This document shows, one piece after another, positions 37,246 through 46,959 of a stretch of 64,000 nt of DNA. This stretch comes from Lentibacillus saliphilus (GTDB lineage Bacteria > Bacillota > Bacilli > Bacillales > Amphibacillaceae), in assembly GCF_019093865.1 (NCBI RefSeq), contig NZ_JABJXD010000005.1:1-64000 (forward strand), given 5' to 3'. The first letter of the stretch is position 1. Each line of letters opens with the position of its first letter. The position numbers and the translations under genes were made by a program. The notes below the pieces were generated by a model that saw only the letters and a list, made by a program, of their open reading frames with translations, had not been told where the DNA came from and did no database searches.

Positions 37246-37261
37246 TATGAGGAGAATAAAG

Positions 37262-38953
37262 ATGCAAATTAAAATGTCAATCATTCCTGGCGGCAACACA
37301 GGGATAGTTGGAGAAATCCATGTTTCTCTTGGTAGTCAGGTGTCCGCTGGTGATACATTAATGGAAGTTGAGATTAGTAAAGGAAATCTCGAAATTACGG
37401 CTGAAGAAAGTGGCATCATCAGTCGTATACTCGTTGAAGAAGGCAGTGAAGTGTCTTCTAATGACGTGCTTGTTGAGATGGAGCCGATGCAATCGAATGG
37501 TATCGAAGCTAAAGGCGATCAGCACGCATTGAATGAGGAAATGCCAACTGAAGACATAGACACGGACTTACTCATTATTGGTGCTGGCCCAGGTGGATAT
37601 GTTGCTGCGATATATGCAGCGAAAAAAGGGCTTCGTGTTACCCTAGTCGAAAAAGAGAAGACATTAGGTGGCACATGCTTAAATGTCGGCTGCATACCGA
37701 CAAAGTCGCTTGTTAAATCGTCAGAGGTTTGCCACAGCGTTAAAAATAGCGGGTTGTTTGGAATTGAAACAGACTCAAGTCTTCAGGTTAATATGAAGCA
37801 AATGATACGTCGTAAGGAAGACGTCGTCGATCAGCTCGTGTCTGGTATATCCTTCTTGATGGAGAAAAACGACATTCCAGTCATCCATGGGGATGCATCC
37901 TTCCTTTCCGAAAATAAGGTCCTTGTGACGGGGAAAAATAGATACGACATTACGGCCAAGGATATCATCATCGCAACAGGATCAAAAATTTCTAAGGTGA
38001 ATATCCCAGGTATTGATCTCCCGTTTGTCATGAATAGCACAGATGCTTTGTCTTGCACAGAATTGCCAAAGAGTATCACGATCATCGGTGGTGGCGTTAT
38101 CGGTATGGAGTTTGCCTTCATTTACCGTAATCTAGGCGTTGACGTGCATGTTGTGGAATTTATGGATCGTCTCTTGAGCATGTTGGATAGCGACCTAACG
38201 GATGAGCTTGAACAGGAAGCAGAGCAGGCAGGTATCCACGTTCATACCGGAGCCAAAGTGTCTAAAATTCAAAAGGCTCATAACGGAGAAGCGATCGTGA
38301 CCTATGAAACAGCGAGTGGCGAAGAGCTTTTGGTAAGTGAAAAGGTTCTTGTTGCAATTGGGCGTGAACCGAATATTGATGGATTGGGCCTTGATCAGGC
38401 AGGCGTTCAGCTCGTTGAGGATGGAAAAGGGATTGCCGTTGACAAACAGATGCGAACGAATGTTGAGCATATCTATGCAATTGGTGACGTCACGAACATT
38501 ATGCAGCTTGCCCATGTCGCATCACACCAAGGCATTCACGCTGTTGATGCAATACTTGGCGCACAGTCGGAAATGGATTATACAGCTGTACCGAATGTGA
38601 TCTTCACGTCTCCGGAGATTGCTAACGTAGGCTTGCAGGAATATGAGTGTGAGGCGCAGGGCATCGATTATCAAGTGAGTAAGGTCTCATTTGCCAGTAA
38701 CGGTAAGGCACTCACAATGAATGAGCCAGCTGGTTTTATTAAACTCATTAAAGACAATCAATCCGGTCAGATTATCGGAGGGGCAATCATCGGCCCAGAT
38801 GCGTCTTCTTTGATTAGTAGCCTGACAATCGCGATTTCAAACAAGCTGACCGAACAACAGATCACACAAACGATTTTTGCACATCCAACGACTGCTGAAG
38901 TGATTCACGAAGCGGCATTAGGGTTAAGTATCGGCGCACTGCACGAAGCGTGA
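37262..38953 (+). CDS. dihydrolipoamide dehydrogenase with N-terminal lipoyl domain
   Basis: A 563-residue fusion. Residues 1-78 are a biotinyl/lipoyl domain with the modifiable lysine in VEISKGNLEI. From about 102 the flavoprotein begins: IIGAGPGGYVAAIYAAKKG, redox-active GGTCLNVGCIPTKS, NAD site IIGGGVIGMEFA, YAIGDV, and C-terminal active-site AHPTTAEVIHEA. It reoxidises or reduces its own lipoyl arm with NAD(H). Start set at the ATG after GAGGAGAATAAAG. No E1 or E2 genes are near; the OsmC-like gene upstream is the probable electron acceptor. Confidence 0.93.
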   Translation: MQIKMSIIPGGNTGIVGEIHVSLGSQVSAGDTLMEVEISKGNLEITAEESGIISRILVEEGSEVSSNDVLVEMEPMQSNGIEAKGDQHALNEEMPTEDIDTDLLIIGAGPGGYVAAIYAAKKGLRVTLVEKEKTLGGTCLNVGCIPTKSLVKSSEVCHSVKNSGLFGIETDSSLQVNMKQMIRRKEDVVDQLVSGISFLMEKNDIPVIHGDASFLSENKVLVTGKNRYDITAKDIIIATGSKISKVNIPGIDLPFVMNSTDALSCTELPKSITIIGGGVIGMEFAFIYRNLGVDVHVVEFMDRLLSMLDSDLTDELEQEAEQAGIHVHTGAKVSKIQKAHNGEAIVTYETASGEELLVSEKVLVAIGREPNIDGLGLDQAGVQLVEDGKGIAVDKQMRTNVEHIYAIGDVTNIMQLAHVASHQGIHAVDAILGAQSEMDYTAVPNVIFTSPEIANVGLQEYECEAQGIDYQVSKVSFASNGKALTMNEPAGFIKLIKDNQSGQIIGGAIIGPDASSLISSLTIAISNKLTEQQITQTIFAHPTTAEVIHEAALGLSIGALHEA

Positions 38954-39133
38954 GATATCGTTCGATCTGCAGAGCGCGATATCCTATCCCGAGCTAAGGG
39001 ACAAGAGTCGTTAAAGTCATCAAGCTGCTGATTCAAAATTAATCATAACGCACCATCTACCCCAATAATTTGCTATAATAGTAAAATGGAAAATAACTCC
39101 GGACGCATGAGTTAAGAATGGTTGGTGCTTTAA

Positions 39134-39562
39134 TTGTTTAATTTGGATGACTGTCTTGCTTTTATTACAAACAAACGCTCAAAGCTATTGGCAGAAGCCC
39201 TAGAGAATGAATTTAGGCCTTATCAAATAACGAGAAGCCAGTGGATTGCGATGTTTTTTATTTTCAATTATGACGCTTTGACTCAGAAAGAGCTGGCCGA
39301 TAAAATGGGGATCAAAGAACCGAGTGTCGTGCGGCTTATTCAAAAGTTAGAGTTAAGTGGCCTTTTACACCGCTCAGAAACACTTGAGGATAAGCGGATT
39401 AAACAATTACAGTTGAGCTCTAAAGGTGTAAATGTTTATCACGAACTACTTCCCATTGCTGAGAATTTTAAAAAACACACGGTTCAAGGCATTTCTGAGG
39501 AAGATCTGCAAACGTTTAAGCACGTATTGGAGACGATGACGAAGAATACAATCAAAGAGTAA
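39134..39562 (+). CDS. MarR-family transcriptional regulator
   Basis: A 142-residue winged-helix regulator, with TTG start and a weak GGTTGGTG site. The HTH reads TQKELADKMGIKEPSVVRLIQ, followed by the wing SETLEDKRIKQLQLSSKG. MarR proteins of this size often sense oxidants or aromatic compounds, which would suit regulation of the preceding OsmC/Lpd genes, but this is inference. An extended -10 (TGCTATAAT) lies about 60 bases upstream, and a terminator follows. Confidence 0.88.
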   Translation: MFNLDDCLAFITNKRSKLLAEALENEFRPYQITRSQWIAMFFIFNYDALTQKELADKMGIKEPSVVRLIQKLELSGLLHRSETLEDKRIKQLQLSSKGVNVYHELLPIAENFKKHTVQGISEEDLQTFKHVLETMTKNTIKE

Positions 39563-39565
39563 GAG

Positions 39566-39599
39566 AGAGGCTTCCCTGGTCATAGGTGAAGCCTTTTTT
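39566..39599 (+). terminator. terminator after the marR-type gene
   Basis: AGGCTTC and GAAGCCT form the stem around CCTGGTCATAGGT, followed by five T. Confidence 0.8.
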
Positions 39600-39668
39600 A
39601 GTGCGCGCATTAGGGGGATGGATTAACTTGTGAGTGACCGATTTTCTAACGTTCATGTTAAAAGGGAG

Positions 39669-40391
39669 TTAGTGTTGAATAGGTGGAATGGCGATTGTTT
39701 CATCGTCATTTAATGACACTTGCAGCTCGAGCTTTTGATTGATTGAAGCAAAAAACACATCTTTTGTAGCGATTCCTTGATTGGATAATTGCTGTTTGAT
39801 CCATGCTTCATGAACACCTAAATCCTTTAGGACATTTGAATAAATCGATCCTTCTATAATGACTGGAAAGGTAATCTTAGAGGCTGTCGTTACAATCTTC
39901 ATATCTTCTAACGTCACGGCATTGTTTTGTGGCTTTTTTAACACGCTTAACGCGCCATTCGCTTCGACAATTGCTGTTTCAACCTCACTTATATCAAAAA
40001 CATCCTTCTCTCTGAGCATTTGAAGTATATTATCAATGGAATAGCGGATTTCTTTCAGATTTTTATTGAGGAACTTTCCATTTTGAATAATAACAGTTGG
40101 TTCAAATGTCAATAATCGACCGACTTTCCGGTTAGAAATCTTCCATTTTGCAACAATCTTTTGGAGGATGCCGATCCCAACGATTGCTACGGCTGTAGGC
40201 AGGTGGTGAATGCTAGGGTCTGCAATATCAGCACCAGCAACAGCTCCCAATGTGATGATAATTAAAAAATCAAACACAGGTAATTCGCCAATAGCACGCT
40301 TGCCCATAGAGAGCGTGATGAATAATAGCAAAGGCAAAATCGTAACGATTCTCCCGAGGATTAGGAAAGTTTCCTTCATAAATTCAATCAT
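39669..40391 (-). CDS. DUF421 membrane protein (YetF/YrbG-like)
   Basis: A 240-residue protein with three N-terminal membrane helices (about 8-28, 38-55, 64-82) and a cytoplasmic alpha/beta domain. LSMGKRAIGELPVFDFLIIITLG and NRKVGRLLTFEPTVIIQNGK are family signatures, and the C-terminus carries the usual small second domain. DUF421 proteins are common in Bacillus spores and membranes; the role is not known. GGGGCGGTC provides a moderate ribosome binding site on the minus strand. Single gene. Confidence 0.9.
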   Translation of the reverse strand: MIEFMKETFLILGRIVTILPLLLFITLSMGKRAIGELPVFDFLIIITLGAVAGADIADPSIHHLPTAVAIVGIGILQKIVAKWKISNRKVGRLLTFEPTVIIQNGKFLNKNLKEIRYSIDNILQMLREKDVFDISEVETAIVEANGALSVLKKPQNNAVTLEDMKIVTTASKITFPVIIEGSIYSNVLKDLGVHEAWIKQQLSNQGIATKDVFFASINQKLELQVSLNDDETIAIPPIQH

Positions 40392-40519
40392 GACCGCCCC
40401 ACTTTCTATATACGAATCGTTTAGTTATGTAGATATACCGGCACGATCATTGTTTCCATGATTGAAGTGGGGAATACATTATAAAAAATGAAGAGGAATC
40501 ATTACGGAATAATACGACC

Positions 40520-40747
40520 GCTCCCGAAATACACTTCGCGACCGACAACCAGGATGGTTTAGTGTCGGCGTTGGCGCAGGACGCGCCGAATTTAGTCGAC
40601 CATCCCCTCGGTGAGCCTTAGGCCAACAGGACGTAGGTCATGAAAGCGTTGCGACATGACGTCGCGGTCTTAGTCTTCCTTCCCCTCGCACTGCGGGGTC
40701 TCGCCTAGGCCTCTCCTCCCGCTGGAGTCTGCGTGTATTTCCGGAGC
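40520..40747. repeat. 228-bp GC-rich element with terminal inverted repeats
   Basis: GCTCCCGAAATACAC at one end and GTGTATTTCCGGAGC at the other pair at 14 of 15 positions. The inside is much more GC-rich than its neighbours and holds further inverted segments (for example GGCGCAGGACGCGCC and CTCGCACTGCGGGG). The right half resembles a palindromic intergenic repeat I recall from many Bacillaceae, ending GTATTTCCGGAGC. No frame of note. Likely a MITE-like or structured repeat. Confidence 0.7.
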
Positions 40748-40825
40748 TAATGTAGAGCATTGTTCGTCTTTTAAGTTAAACTTTTAGTTATATTTCAGGG
40801 GCTTCGTTTACTATAAGACAAATAC

Positions 40826-42742
40826 TTAAGCAATCATGCCTTTATAAGCAGGTTTTGCAGCCTCTAATTCTTCCATCGTCTGTAAAATCATATTTAATAC
40901 CATGCGGTTTTCGATATTATGCATAACCGCAATTTGGTCTTTGATCGTTGAAATCGGTCCTTCTAGTGAAGCTTCTGTTTCGAAGCTGTTTAGGATGACT
41001 TGAAGGTAATTCGATGCTGTTGCAGCAACCTCCTGACGAACACCAAGCTTGTCGATCCACACGAATAATTCATAGATGGTCGATGCGGCTAATCGCTGAT
41101 GCTTGAGCCATTCCTCCCGTGACACCTTTGACTCTTGGTTGAGGAGCTTTTTGCGGTCTTCAATCAAGTTTGTAACGAGTAACAAATTTTTGATGCCGTG
41201 ATGGCTACCGGCGCCTTTTACCTTTTCTGCGAGCTCCTTCAGCATTTCATAGATCGTATCGAGATACATGTGGTTCAGATCTGTGTTCGCATCCTTCCGA
41301 GTATAAGGCATGACGAATTTATTAACGATGATCGCAATCCCAACGCCGGCCACTACAAGTGCGATGCGGTTGAGTGTTAAAAGTCCAGTCGCGCCTGTGA
41401 TCAGGGCAGCTGAACCGATCCCTGTAAATGTGACGAGAATGGTGCTGTAGCGATAGGCTTTTATATAGTTCATCACGTAGCCAGAGAGCATGATGAGTAC
41501 CGTTCTAGCTGTATTTCCTTGAAAGATGGAAAAGAGAATGGTGACTAAAATAGCTCCTGCAATCGTCGCAAAAATTCGGTCCCTTGATTTTTGCTGGGCG
41601 TGTTCATAGATCGGAATAACGACTGACAGAATCGTGAACATCATCCAGCGTCCTTCACTAATGTCAAAAAAGTCGACAATGAAGCCACCAATGGTAATCC
41701 CGACAGCCATTCGAATAGCGTACGAAAGCTTGATGGCTTTTGTATGCTTAGGTATCTCCTTTGGTTTTTGAAAAGACGCTGGTATGTGTTCTTTTTTCTT
41801 AGAACGGTGATAGTGTTCTTTCTCTAACGTGCTTAATTCGGCTAAGTTGTCTTTGAGGAAATCAATATGGTTTAACATACTTAGCACAAATAGATCGTGC
41901 GTCTCTTCATTCGTATATTTATCTAAAATATGAGCGAACGCCTTCTGAAAATCATCTCCTGTCCCGCTCGGTTTTAAATGAGCGGGCACCAATTCCAAGC
42001 ACCGAATGAGATCATCCAGTATATCTGACGTTAAGTCTTCTTCTGTTGCTGTGTTCAGCAGCATGTTTATTTTTTCAAGAGAAGCAGAAATATTTAATTT
42101 TACTTGCCCTTCCTCGGTCAAGTAGTAATCTCGTTCTCTTTTGTCATAAATCATATTTCGAAGGCTGTTTATATCGGCTGTTATCGTCTCATTTAAGTTT
42201 TCCGTTTCAGATTTCTCTTTAATCTGCTTCACTCTTGCGATTAATGCCGTACAAATCGCTTCTATCTTCTTGTCGCCGCTTTTCGATATTCTATTTCTGT
42301 TAAAGAGCATTTGCAGACCCATAATCGCTAAAGCACCAAACACGAGAGAAGCGAGTCGGAGCGGCATTTGGTCAAGTGCGACAGGTGCAGCGAGAATGAA
42401 TAAATATTGCAGCGAGAACGGCAAATATAACGGATTTTTTAAGTTATACAAAAGAGAATAGCTTAATCCAAACATCGTGATGAAATTAATCGGAATCGCG
42501 AGCCACATATTGAAATCTGCTAGAAAACCAGCTACGCCTATTAATAGGTTCAACACGATCAATCGTGCGGTGTTGCCGATCGGATGTATCGTTAAGTCTC
42601 TTTCCATCAGCATGAGCATCGCTGTAATGGTTGTCACGCCGATTAATATATTGTCATTACCAAAAACAAAGGTAAATGCCATTATAAAAGCGACAATCAA
42701 AACGAATAAGATTGTGTTGGATTTAATTAATTGTTTGTTCAC
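40826..42742 (-). CDS. FUSC-family integral membrane protein (aromatic acid exporter-like)
   Basis: A 638-residue protein built as two membrane blocks, helices at about 5-160 and again at about 345-470, each followed by a helical cytoplasmic part. The second block contains the FUSC-type core AVGITIGGFIVDFFDISEGRWMMFTILSVV-like region (key GxxG, W and P residues). The family includes fusaric-acid resistance and p-hydroxybenzoate efflux proteins. The substrate is unknown and no membrane-fusion partner is near. It is transcribed alone on the minus strand. Confidence 0.85.
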   Translation of the reverse strand: MNKQLIKSNTILFVLIVAFIMAFTFVFGNDNILIGVTTITAMLMLMERDLTIHPIGNTARLIVLNLLIGVAGFLADFNMWLAIPINFITMFGLSYSLLYNLKNPLYLPFSLQYLFILAAPVALDQMPLRLASLVFGALAIMGLQMLFNRNRISKSGDKKIEAICTALIARVKQIKEKSETENLNETITADINSLRNMIYDKRERDYYLTEEGQVKLNISASLEKINMLLNTATEEDLTSDILDDLIRCLELVPAHLKPSGTGDDFQKAFAHILDKYTNEETHDLFVLSMLNHIDFLKDNLAELSTLEKEHYHRSKKKEHIPASFQKPKEIPKHTKAIKLSYAIRMAVGITIGGFIVDFFDISEGRWMMFTILSVVIPIYEHAQQKSRDRIFATIAGAILVTILFSIFQGNTARTVLIMLSGYVMNYIKAYRYSTILVTFTGIGSAALITGATGLLTLNRIALVVAGVGIAIIVNKFVMPYTRKDANTDLNHMYLDTIYEMLKELAEKVKGAGSHHGIKNLLLVTNLIEDRKKLLNQESKVSREEWLKHQRLAASTIYELFVWIDKLGVRQEVAATASNYLQVILNSFETEASLEGPISTIKDQIAVMHNIENRMVLNMILQTMEELEAAKPAYKGMIA

Positions 42743-43136
42743 CTTGATGAGTGTTCACTTCTTTCTGTTGATGATCCTGATGTCAACGTGTGTTGTCTTA
42801 GTATGTGTTGGGTCACAGTGAATATGTTTCGAGCGAGTGTCTAATGCCTATTTGTTCAGTGCTAAAAAGGTGCCTGTTCCCCGTTACGGTAGTGTTGTAG
42901 CACATCGGGGGACAAGCACCTGTATTTATGGGTTTTGGAAAATGGCTGACTATGCCAGGACACTCCAGATCACTTTTATCTAGGACAAAAAAGCCTCGCT
43001 TTAGAGAGAGACAGTTGGGTTCTCAATCACGACATATCACCTTAGAGGGAGATGTGCCCGATTTAGGGACAAGGAATAGTTTAGCACATAGAGCATGGAA
43101 TTGTAAGTCAAAATGACCGAACAGCGATTTACCTGA
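42743..43136. other. intergenic region with a long imperfect hairpin
   Basis: AGGTGCCTGTTCCCCG (42868) and CGGGGGACAAGCACCT (42906) pair at 13 of 16 positions around a 22-base loop. Related GGTGCCTGGCAC-like words occur at about 56671 and 57529, so this may be a dispersed repeat. No gene is convincing in the rest. Confidence 0.5.
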
Positions 43137-43604
43137 TCACTCGACCTCGACGGCAAACGCATAAAACGCGTCGCCGTGCGCCACATTTTCCTCTTCTGCA
43201 TCCATCCACCACACGCCGTACGAGTAATAATAAACACCAGGTTCGGTCGGTGCGGTAAAACGGTTATTAGCTATATCGACTTCAGTTTCCTTGCCATCTT
43301 TTATCTGCAGCAGATGTAGCTCATTGGGCTTTGGCGAAAAGTTCATCCCTAATGTAATCGGCTCTCCAGGCTGAACGGGCAAAGGCGCCTGTCCTTTCAA
43401 TAATTCAACTGGTCCAACCGTATCCACACACTCACCACTCCAGCAGTATGTACCAAGCATTGTTGGATGCTTTTCATTACTAATCTTAACATAGACTTCA
43501 GGTGGCTGATTACCGGACAATGGCGAATCCCCACCTCCGATGAGCTGACACCCTGTTAATATTCCGACCACCAATAACACAACACCGATCGTAAGCTGCT
43601 TCAT
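43137..43604 (-). CDS. lipoprotein, unknown function
   Basis: A 155-residue lipoprotein precursor. The signal ends in the lipobox LTGC with the lipidated Cys at 19. The mature part is an Ig-like or beta-sandwich type domain with two cysteines (TYCWSGECVDT, about 52-62) that could form a disulfide, then PVQPGEPITLGMNF and GVYYYSYGVWW. I do not recognise a named family. GGGGTGAGCAC precedes the ATG on the minus strand. It stands alone. Confidence 0.8.
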   Translation of the reverse strand: MKQLTIGVVLLVVGILTGCQLIGGGDSPLSGNQPPEVYVKISNEKHPTMLGTYCWSGECVDTVGPVELLKGQAPLPVQPGEPITLGMNFSPKPNELHLLQIKDGKETEVDIANNRFTAPTEPGVYYYSYGVWWMDAEEENVAHGDAFYAFAVEVE

Positions 43605-43821
43605 GTGCTCACCCCTTTGTGAATTAGACGTTTAGTTTGTGTGTTGGTTTCAATGATAGAAAATATTCTAGTCGAGGAGCGGGTTATACCGTTGAAATAA
43701 GGATTTTTATGTGTAGGTTGTTGGACCAAAAATGTAAAAAAATAACGTTCTAAACAAAATCAGCACATGACAGCAATCCATCATTGCAGTATCACGCAAG
43801 CAATGGTAGGGTATGGGATAA

Positions 43822-44031
43822 CAAATATTTGATTATGATCGTGTTTCCCCGTTTGAAACATACAGCCCCAGACTATTCACATATAGAACATCACCTATAT
43901 CTAACATCAGAAGACACTATAGACGTATTAAGGATATTCCGATATTCAAGCCGAAATTAGAAGTTGAACAGAAACAACTTATGTGCATCACATATTCTGA
44001 AGCTATTTTCCCAATTAAGCATGAACGTTAG
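43822..44031 (+). pseudogene. possible coding relic without a start
   Basis: A 69-codon open frame with plausible composition (QIFDYDRVSPFETYSPRLF, then IPIFKPKLEVEQKQ) ends at TAG but has no start codon or ribosome binding site. No family recognised. The rest of the 43605-44149 gap shows nothing convincing. Confidence 0.3.
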
Positions 44032-44149
44032 TCGCTCTTGTCCCATATCCAAGAATGTCATTTTGAATGAATGTCTAGTGTGAAGAAGGCGTAGGGTTGT
44101 TGGAGGAACGGTTTTCTTAGTGTTTAGTAAAAATAAAGGGGTTACTCTA

Positions 44150-44712
44150 ATGTTAGATAACAGAAAAATGAAATATTTAGTTGTGATCTTAGCATTGCTG
44201 CTTGTATCGTCAATTGTAACGTCAGTGATTAACAAATATAAAGAAGAAAAATCAAAGCCGATGATTATGCGGGTGAACTAGGGCAGCTTTACTACTCGAT
44301 GAAGAAGTTTGGAGAAACACTTGATGTAAATCCTGATCAACTTTCAGATGTCGAACGTGAACTGCTCAAAAAATCGTTAGGTCTTCATTTCAACTCTTTC
44401 AATCATGTTAGGACTAACATTTGGAAGTATCACAAAGAGGTTAGGCCAACCAATTACGGGTTTAGATTGCCGCATTTCTCGCGAGTTTTGGAGGTAATGC
44501 ATCGGGAAGAAAATTGGAGCAAAGAATCTTTCGATAAAGTAAGTGATCAACTTGCAGAGGCCAGCAAAGACCTCAATATGTTAATAAATGATTATGATGT
44601 GGAGGATCTATATTCTAATGATTTTAAAAAGGACTTCAATGAATACATTCTTAAATATAATGAGGAATTTAAGGGTTTGCTTCGGGAGTTAAGGGTGATA
44701 GCTGGGGTGTGA
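44150..44712 (+). pseudogene. membrane-anchored protein gene split by a frameshift
   Basis: The ATG at the start opens a 43-codon frame with a membrane helix (KYLVVILALLLVSSIVTSVI) that stops at TAG. A shift by one base near AAATCAAAGCCGAT joins it smoothly to the next frame, which reads DDYAGELGQLYYSMKKFGET and continues to a TGA. The joined protein would have about 186 residues: one N-terminal helix and a helical outside domain. Family unknown. Either a real mutation or a sequence error; if real, the downstream 137-residue part could be made from its own ATG. Confidence 0.6.
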
Positions 44713-44779
44713 TGATCGGTGGCTTTACTTCTTCATATTTTTAAGTGTATTCTCTGATATAATAATATATATCAGAAAA

Positions 44780-44980
44780 TGTATCGCTAGATTAGTTATA
44801 TATGATCGTGTATATGGTAGAGAAGCTTGCCTATTTAGACTAAAAGAATAGCCAGAACTTCTTGATGATATTACTGAGCTTTGGGAGCGTGTTACAAACA
44901 ATAGTGGACTTTTTCATAACCATCAGATGGATGTTGTAAATGCGCTTGTAAGTAAAGGCTGTATAAAAGGGATTAATTAA
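44780..44980 (+). pseudogene. coding relic interrupted by one stop, just upstream of the DUF262 gene
   Basis: One frame reads ARLVIYDRVYGREACLFRLKE, then TAG, then PELLDDITELWERVTNNSG, HNHQMDVVNALVSKGCIKG and a final TAA directly before the DUF262 ribosome binding site. Composition is protein-like across the stop. It has no start. Family not recognised. It may be the remains of a partner gene of the DUF262 system. Confidence 0.45.
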
Positions 44981-44991
44981 GGGGGATAACA

Positions 44992-46752
44992 ATGGCATTT
45001 GAAAGACCACTTACGATTAACGAAGTCATTAATGATGTACATAGAAAGAAGTATTTACTTCCAGCAATACAAAGAGAATTTGTGTGGGATACCGAGCAAA
45101 TTGAAACGTTGTTTGATTCTATTCTTAAAGGTTATCCGGTAGGAGCTTTTTTGTTTTGGCATGTGAATAAGGAAAATATCCACAAATTTAAATTCTATGA
45201 GTTCCTACGAGAGTATCATGAACGCGATCACACTCATAACCTTGAAGCTAATATAAGTGGAGAAGAGGATATTGTAGCTATACTAGATGGACAACAGCGT
45301 TTAACTTCATTATATGTCGGATTAAAAGGTTCTTATGCCTATAAATTACCAAGGAAGAGAGTAGATAATGATCTGGCTTATCCTGAGCGCCAATTGTACT
45401 TGAACTTGCTACAGGAGTCCTCAGAGGCTGATATGACTTATGATTTTAAATTTCTTACAGAAGAGGAAGCAACGCAAAAAGACGATTCTACTTATTGGTT
45501 CAAAGTAGGGGATATCCTGAAATTCAAGGAAACCTACGAAATTAATGATTACTTATATGAAAACGATTTGAATCTGGTGGATAAAGAAAAAGCTAAATTT
45601 GCCAATAAAACGTTATTTAGATTACATTATTCGATACATGAATCACTCTGTATTAATTATTACTTAGAAAAATCACAGGAACTCGATAAGGTTCTTAATA
45701 TATTTATTCGAGTAAACAGTGGTGGTACGCCTTTAAGCTATTCAGATTTATTACTCTCAATTGCTACAGCCCAATGGGAATACAAAGATGCACGAAAGAC
45801 AATAACGACTTTTGTTGATGAAATTAATAATATAGGTGATGGATTTAATTTTAACAAAGATATGATTTTGAAAACCTGCTTGGTTTTATGCGATTTTAAC
45901 GATATCGCATTTAAAGTGGATAATTTTGATGCAGACACGATGAAGCAGATTGAACAAGAATGGGATGGAATTGCCCAATCTATCCGTCTGGCGGTTGAGC
46001 TCGTATCAAGTTTTGGATTTAACTATAAAACATTAACAGCAAACTATGCAATCATTCCAATTGCATACTATCTGTATAAAAAAGGAAATCCACAGAGCTT
46101 TGTAGACTCTTATAAATTTATAGATGATAGAAAAGAACTTAAAAGATTTATTACCATTTCTTTATTAAAGAGGGTATTCGGTGGCCAGCCAGATAACGTA
46201 TTGAAGCCGATGCGAGAAATTATCAAGAATAACATGGTTAGCGATGGCTTTTCGTTTGAAACTCTAAAAGAAAAGCTGAGAATAACTAATAAGACACTAC
46301 GATTCTCTCAAGAAGAGGTAGAAGATTTACTGTGGACACAATATGGAAACAGATATGCGTTTCCAGTGTTATCTTTACTTTACCCGCATATCGATTATAA
46401 AAATACATTCCACCAAGATCACATATTTCCAAAAAGCTTGTTACGATCCCGTGCAAAACTTAGAAAGCAAGGGTTAGATCAAGAAACGATTGATTTCTGT
46501 CTTGAAAACCATAATTATATTGGCAATCTTCAGCTTATCGAAGGCGTTCCTAACATGGAAAAGTCGGATAAACCCTTTGAAGATTGGATGAACCTGATTT
46601 GTCGTACTTCAGAAGAAAAAGATGCATATATGAAGACCCATATGATTCCAAATGTTGAATTAAGCATAGAAAACTTTGAAGCGTTTTTCACTGAACGTGA
46701 AAACATGATAAGAGAGAGGCTGTTGGAATTGTTAGTGAGGAAGAGTGAGTAG
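44992..46752 (+). CDS. DUF262 plus HNH nuclease protein (GmrSD-like, Type IV restriction)
   Basis: A 586-residue single-chain relative of GmrSD. The N-terminal DUF262 (ParB/Srx-like) domain has PAIQREFVWDTEQIETLFDSI (about 23-43), nucleotide-binding ILDGQQRLTSLYVGL (about 95-109) and FIRVNSGGTPLSYSDLL. A helical middle part follows. The C-terminal DUF1524/HNH part has FHQDHIFPKSLL and HNYIGNLQLIEG (about 473-520), the metal-binding nuclease core. GmrSD-type proteins cut glucosylated hydroxymethylcytosine phage DNA using NTP. GGGGGATAAC precedes the ATG. A relic lies upstream and a hairpin follows. Confidence 0.88.
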   Translation: MAFERPLTINEVINDVHRKKYLLPAIQREFVWDTEQIETLFDSILKGYPVGAFLFWHVNKENIHKFKFYEFLREYHERDHTHNLEANISGEEDIVAILDGQQRLTSLYVGLKGSYAYKLPRKRVDNDLAYPERQLYLNLLQESSEADMTYDFKFLTEEEATQKDDSTYWFKVGDILKFKETYEINDYLYENDLNLVDKEKAKFANKTLFRLHYSIHESLCINYYLEKSQELDKVLNIFIRVNSGGTPLSYSDLLLSIATAQWEYKDARKTITTFVDEINNIGDGFNFNKDMILKTCLVLCDFNDIAFKVDNFDADTMKQIEQEWDGIAQSIRLAVELVSSFGFNYKTLTANYAIIPIAYYLYKKGNPQSFVDSYKFIDDRKELKRFITISLLKRVFGGQPDNVLKPMREIIKNNMVSDGFSFETLKEKLRITNKTLRFSQEEVEDLLWTQYGNRYAFPVLSLLYPHIDYKNTFHQDHIFPKSLLRSRAKLRKQGLDQETIDFCLENHNYIGNLQLIEGVPNMEKSDKPFEDWMNLICRTSEEKDAYMKTHMIPNVELSIENFEAFFTERENMIRERLLELLVRKSE

Positions 46753-46839
46753 GCTTTAGTATACTGTGATGATTGGCCTAAAGAAAAGCTATTAACTCAA
46801 ACAATACTGTACCCAAAAGATAGCCATAAAGTTTCACTA

Positions 46840-46875
46840 GGAAGAAGTAACCGCGGTTATTTCTTCCTTCTTTGA
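46840..46875 (+). terminator. hairpin after the DUF262 gene
   Basis: GGAAGAAGTAACC and GGTTATTTCTTCC form a 13-bp stem with one mismatch, followed by TTCTTTG. Probably a weak terminator. Confidence 0.5.
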
Positions 46876-46959
46876 AGTTGAGCTTGAATTACTCAGAAAA
46901 ATCAATACGTCATACAATGTGAAATATAAATGACCGAATATGTTGTAAGGAGCAATCAT

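Noticed and set aside
37214-37261. Upstream start for the lipoyl-dehydrogenase fusion
   Set aside because: The ATG is inside a 15-bp hairpin; GAGGAG supports the ATG 16 codons later.
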